Source of the DNA: Bacillus_BD sp963787345
GTDB taxonomy: Bacteria > Bacillota > Bacilli > Bacillales > Cytobacillaceae
Length of the DNA stretch: 64,000 nucleotides
Reading direction: 5' to 3'
Assembly (NCBI GenBank): GCA_963787345.1
Contig: CAWBCW010000011.1
Location: forward strand, 310,001-374,000
Positions 61,696-64,000 of this stretch are shown here, in pieces. The notes under the pieces were generated by a model, which saw nothing but the letters and a program-made list of their open reading frames with translations, was not told the DNA's origin and searched no databases. A program made the position numbers and the translations under genes. How positions within the stretch are numbered: the stretch's first letter is position 1; every line of letters begins with the position of its first letter.

Positions 61696-62144
61696 TGTTC
61701 AAGCATTAGTAAAATTGTCATGGTTCCAATATTTTGAATGATTACGGGTAAACAGAAGGCTTTATCAAATCCATAGATTTTCGTTTTACCAACTAAAACA
61801 GTGGGTGGTGTTATATCCATATCGATTTCATAATTTGAGAAAGATGTGGATAAGGTACCGGCAATCATGTTACCGAGTTCTCCAGCAAATGATTTAAGCA
61901 TTTCTCCTTCTACTTTCATTCCAAACATACCCTCACCGATTGAACTAAAAATGGCTGGATCTCCATCAATGATTAATCGACCCCGTACATCTCCTGTCAT
62001 CCCAATTAATACTCCAATGGAATATTGGGTAAATGGTGGTTGAAATAAATATGGTTTATCAATTGTTAGGTCAAAAGGGAGAACACCTTTAACTGAATCA
62101 ATTGTACTATTTAAAATAGCGGTTATCTGTTTCGTAACAGTCAA
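61692..62144 (-). CDS. CheX/CheC-like protein
   Basis: A 150-residue protein of the CheX/CheC fold. The characteristic helix reads KSFAGELGNMIAGTLSTSF (E and N of the phosphatase motif), and GVLIGMTGDVRGRLIID is the core strand-turn region. CheX-type proteins dephosphorylate CheY-P, but isolated CheX-like proteins in Bacillus have no proven role. The minus-strand ATG follows TTGGGGGTATC. Far from the flagellar genes. Confidence 0.75.
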   Translation of the reverse strand: MTVTKQITAILNSTIDSVKGVLPFDLTIDKPYLFQPPFTQYSIGVLIGMTGDVRGRLIIDGDPAIFSSIGEGMFGMKVEGEMLKSFAGELGNMIAGTLSTSFSNYEIDMDITPPTVLVGKTKIYGFDKAFCLPVIIQNIGTMTILLMLEQ

Positions 62145-62293
62145 TTTGATACCCCCAATACATGTCGATAATCCTTATTTTAGCATATTTTTATAGGTAA
62201 AATGGATTAAATTTTGAGGAAATTGCAAAGGTTTGTAAAAAATCACTGTATTATTTAAAGAATTTAAAAAGTGTGACATTTTATTTTTTACTA

Positions 62294-62349
62294 TTGAAAA
62301 TAATTATCAATCATGGTAAAATTTTAATTGTAAATGATATTCATTATCA
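62294..62349 (+). promoter_or_regulatory. SigA promoter flanked by two Fur boxes
   Basis: TTGAAA (62294-62299), a 17-base spacer and TAAAAT (62317-62322) form the promoter. TGAAAATAATTATCA (62295-62309) and TGATATTCATTATCA (62335-62349) each differ by one base from the Fur 7-1-7 site TGATAATNATTATCA. One covers the -35 and spacer, the other follows the start site. Confidence 0.75.
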
Positions 62350-62376
62350 TTAAAGGGATAAGGACGGTGGTTTAAG

Positions 62377-62475
62377 ATGACAACGGTTTTGATCGGAGCA
62401 ACTGTAGGCATTTACGCACTTATTATGAAACATGTATTAAATCATACAACAAAGCCACATTCTGTTCATAAGTAA
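62377..62475 (+). CDS. Iron-regulated (Fur-controlled) micro-protein
   Basis: A 32-residue peptide, MTTVLIGATVGIYALIMKHV then a short basic, His-rich tail with three His. The N-terminal 17 residues form a likely membrane helix. AAGGACGGTGG precedes the ATG at good distance. It is the only frame between the Fur-box promoter and the terminator at 62555. I do not recognise a family. Fur control is inferred from two near-consensus sites. Confidence 0.65.
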   Translation: MTTVLIGATVGIYALIMKHVLNHTTKPHSVHK

Positions 62476-62554
62476 TTATTGTTAACCTTTTGGAAAACGT
62501 TTGCAAGTCCTATGAGGAAAGGATGATGGCTCATTGCCTAAAATTAGAATTCCA

Positions 62555-62595
62555 TAAAAAAGCCGAGATCACAGTAGATGAACTCGGCTTTTTTA
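62555..62595 (+). terminator. Intrinsic terminator after the Fur-controlled peptide gene
   Basis: AAAAAGCCGAG pairs with CTCGGCTTTTT across a 15-base loop. Its reverse orientation also ends in T, so it may also stop the mrp operon coming from the other side. Confidence 0.82.
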
Positions 62596-62614
62596 GTACT
62601 ATTATGTTATCACA

Positions 62615-62992
62615 CTATGAGTCGCTATGTTCAGAGCGTATGGATTTTTCTGTAAAGTAAGTCTCTAAGTCGTCTTTTACACTAATATCCGCCATTTCTG
62701 CATCTGAACGGTAAGCAGAACGACAAATCATATGAGCGGAGACAGGTGCAGTTAAAAATACGAAAAAGATTCCTAGCAATAGACGGATACTAATATATTC
62801 TTCTGTTAGTAGAAAAAAAACAAACGTCCCTACTAATGTACATAATACCCCTAATGTAGAACTTTTCGATGCCGCATGTGCTCTTGTGTATACGTCAGGC
62901 AAACGATTGATTCCGATTGCACTTAATAGACTAAAGATTGTTCCAACTAGAATTAATCCTCCTACAATCGCTTCACTTACTGTTACGCTCAA
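62615..62992 (-). CDS. mrpG: Na+/H+ antiporter subunit MrpG
   Basis: Last gene of the Mrp operon. About 125 residues with three membrane helices and the PhaG/MnhG core INRLPDVYTRAHAASKSSTLG and LTAPVSAHMICRSAYRS. The minus-strand TTG at 62992 is preferred, with AGAGGTG just upstream; an in-frame GTG at 63001 is possible. Overlaps mrpF by about 20 bases. Confidence 0.92.
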   Translation of the reverse strand: MSVTVSEAIVGGLILVGTIFSLLSAIGINRLPDVYTRAHAASKSSTLGVLCTLVGTFVFFLLTEEYISIRLLLGIFFVFLTAPVSAHMICRSAYRSDAEMADISVKDDLETYFTEKSIRSEHSDS

Positions 62993-63254
62993 TGACGACA
63001 CCTCTTTCAACGTATCTGGCAAATGCAATCGTTCCAACAAATGACAGGATTCCTACTAATAAAATAACATCTAAAAACGCATGTGTATCTAAAATAATTG
63101 AAAATATAGCTATACCTGCAATTAAAAGAATCCCGATAAAATCTAATGCTTGTACACGATCGGCAGTGGAAGGACCTTTGATGACGCGATAAATACCAGC
63201 TAAGATCGAAAGGCTTAAAAGCACTAGAGAGATAATTAAAATCATTTTAAACAT
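62973..63254 (-). CDS. mrpF: Na+/H+ antiporter subunit MrpF
   Basis: A 93-residue protein with three membrane helices. The family motif RVIKGPSTADRVQALDFIGI follows the first helix. The ATG overlaps the mrpE end by eight bases. Part of the hetero-oligomeric Mrp complex, which exports Na+ for protons and supports alkaline and salt tolerance. Confidence 0.94.
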   Translation of the reverse strand: MFKMILIISLVLLSLSILAGIYRVIKGPSTADRVQALDFIGILLIAGIAIFSIILDTHAFLDVILLVGILSFVGTIAFARYVERGVVIERNSK

Positions 63255-63729
63255 AACGCGTCACATCCTTTATCGCTTTTTCAAAAACTTTCGTTGATTT
63301 AATAACTGCATCACTTGATTCTGGAATATCGAGTGCATGTATATATAATGTTTTTCCATCGGGTGTTATTTCCATTACGACTGAACCAGGAGTTAAGGTT
63401 AATAAAAGCGAGAGTAGAGCTACTTCTGTGTCCGTTTCTAGTTCTGTATTCATTTTGAAAATGCCTGGTGTAATGTCTAGTTTTGGTTTCATAATTTGAC
63501 GTACGACAAGAACACTGGAAGAGATGAGCTCACTAATAAAAACAATCATTAATTTTATGACCGCTAAAAGCGTAATTAAATAATAACGTTCTTTGTAAAA
63601 GCGCCGCATGCTGAATAATATAAAAAGCCCTACTAAATATCCTCCTAAAAAGGAAATAAAGTTCCATGAATCCTGCAAAAACATCCATAAAAAAGCAATT
63701 AATAGATTAATTAATAATTGTACGGGCAA
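63247..63729 (-). CDS. mrpE: Na+/H+ antiporter subunit MrpE
   Basis: A 160-residue protein with N-terminal membrane helices and a soluble end containing TPGSVVMEITPDGKTLYIHA, typical of MrpE/MnhE. The minus-strand TTG at 63729 follows AAAGGGGCGG. It lies about 30 bases after mrpD and overlaps mrpF. Confidence 0.93.
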   Translation of the reverse strand: MPVQLLINLLIAFLWMFLQDSWNFISFLGGYLVGLFILFSMRRFYKERYYLITLLAVIKLMIVFISELISSSVLVVRQIMKPKLDITPGIFKMNTELETDTEVALLSLLLTLTPGSVVMEITPDGKTLYIHALDIPESSDAVIKSTKVFEKAIKDVTRYV

Positions 63730-63758
63730 TAGAATCCGCCCCTTTCACTAAGTAAATA

Positions 63759-64000
63759 TTATGGTGTAGGTTTATTTCCAAAAACAGCATCAATATAAAA
63801 GTCCGGATTAGCTAAGCCTTCTGCTGCTAATTGAATATATCCAATTATGCCTTCTGCACCTAGACCAAGAGTAATCGTTGCTGCCGTCAACAGGACAAGT
63901 GGGAAGATAATCCCTTTTGTTGTTCCTTTTTCCATTTCCGTACTTAGGGTTGTTTCTCCCCAAAATACAGTCATAAAAATTTTCATCACAGAATACAAAA
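63759..64000 (-). CDS. mrpD: Na+/H+ antiporter subunit MrpD, C-terminal end (partial)
   Basis: The last 79 or so residues of an Mrp large subunit related to complex I NuoN-type subunits. Visible: SVMKIFMTVFWGE, a hydrophobic helix (IIFPLVLLTAATITLGLGAE) and an end NPDFYIDAVFGNKPTP. The gene continues beyond the window end, so its start is not seen. MrpD rather than MrpA is inferred from adjacency to mrpE. Confidence 0.85.
   Translation of the reverse strand, partial: LYSVMKIFMTVFWGETTLSTEMEKGTTKGIIFPLVLLTAATITLGLGAEGIIGYIQLAAEGLANPDFYIDAVFGNKPTP

Overview
The window looks like a chromosomal segment of a low-GC, endospore-forming member of the Bacillaceae (Bacillus sensu lato). Three things support this. 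Gene order follows the der-to-ypvA part of the Bacillus subtilis chromosome almost gene for gene. Sporulation and spore genes are present (spoIVA, yphB, ypjB, sspM, cotD). RNase P RNA is of the Bacillus type. The species cannot be fixed from sequence alone. Most genes lie on the plus strand, many start with TTG or GTG behind strong Shine-Dalgarno sites, and most transcription units end in clear intrinsic terminators.

Layout. 0-2 kb: ypzI and the sporulation-linked yphA-yphB-ypzH cluster. 2-8 kb: der-gpsA, yphE-yphF, spoIVA and hbs. 8-13 kb: folE-mtrB (GTP cyclohydrolase and the tryptophan sensor TRAP), the menaquinone side-chain cluster hepS-menG-hepT, ndk and cheR. 13-20 kb: an aromatic amino acid supraoperon, aroC-aroB-aroH-hisC-tyrA-aroA, without the trp genes that sit between aroH and hisC in B. 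subtilis; a palindromic non-coding repeat lies between aroB and aroH. 20-27 kb: ypiA-ypiB, ypiF, the menaquinol:cytochrome c reductase operon qcrABC, ypjA, ypjB and a YugP-type metalloprotease. 27-33 kb: ypjC on the minus strand, then mazG-like ypjD, dapB, mgsA, bshA (without the usual bshB1), cca and birA. 33-44 kb: a structured leader before panBCD, then dinG, ypmB, aspB, asnS, dnaD, nth and ypoC.

44-50 kb: an ORF-less group II intron inserted exactly behind the ypoC terminator, then ponA and recU on the minus strand, the spore protein sspM, small yppD/E/F/G genes and a Crp/Fnr-type regulator. 50-60 kb: the DNA-repair pair mrfA-mrfB, a frameshifted cotD, ypsA, gpsB, rnpB, the rRNA methylase ypsC, a frameshifted holin-like gene and the helicase ypvA. 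60-64 kb: a DUF2249 gene behind a near-perfect Fnr/Crp palindrome, an EamA transporter, a CheX-like gene, a Fur-box-controlled 32-residue peptide gene, and the end of an Mrp Na+/H+ antiporter operon (mrpD partial, mrpE, mrpF, mrpG) leaving the window.

Most of this is conserved core chromosome. No phage defence island, CRISPR array, insertion sequence or secondary-metabolite cluster was seen. The best leads are small: the ORF-less intron, which now carries the probable ponA terminator; the Fur-controlled micro-protein; the Fnr-box/DUF2249 unit; TRAP kept without a local trp operon; the panB leader; and the two single-base frameshifts.
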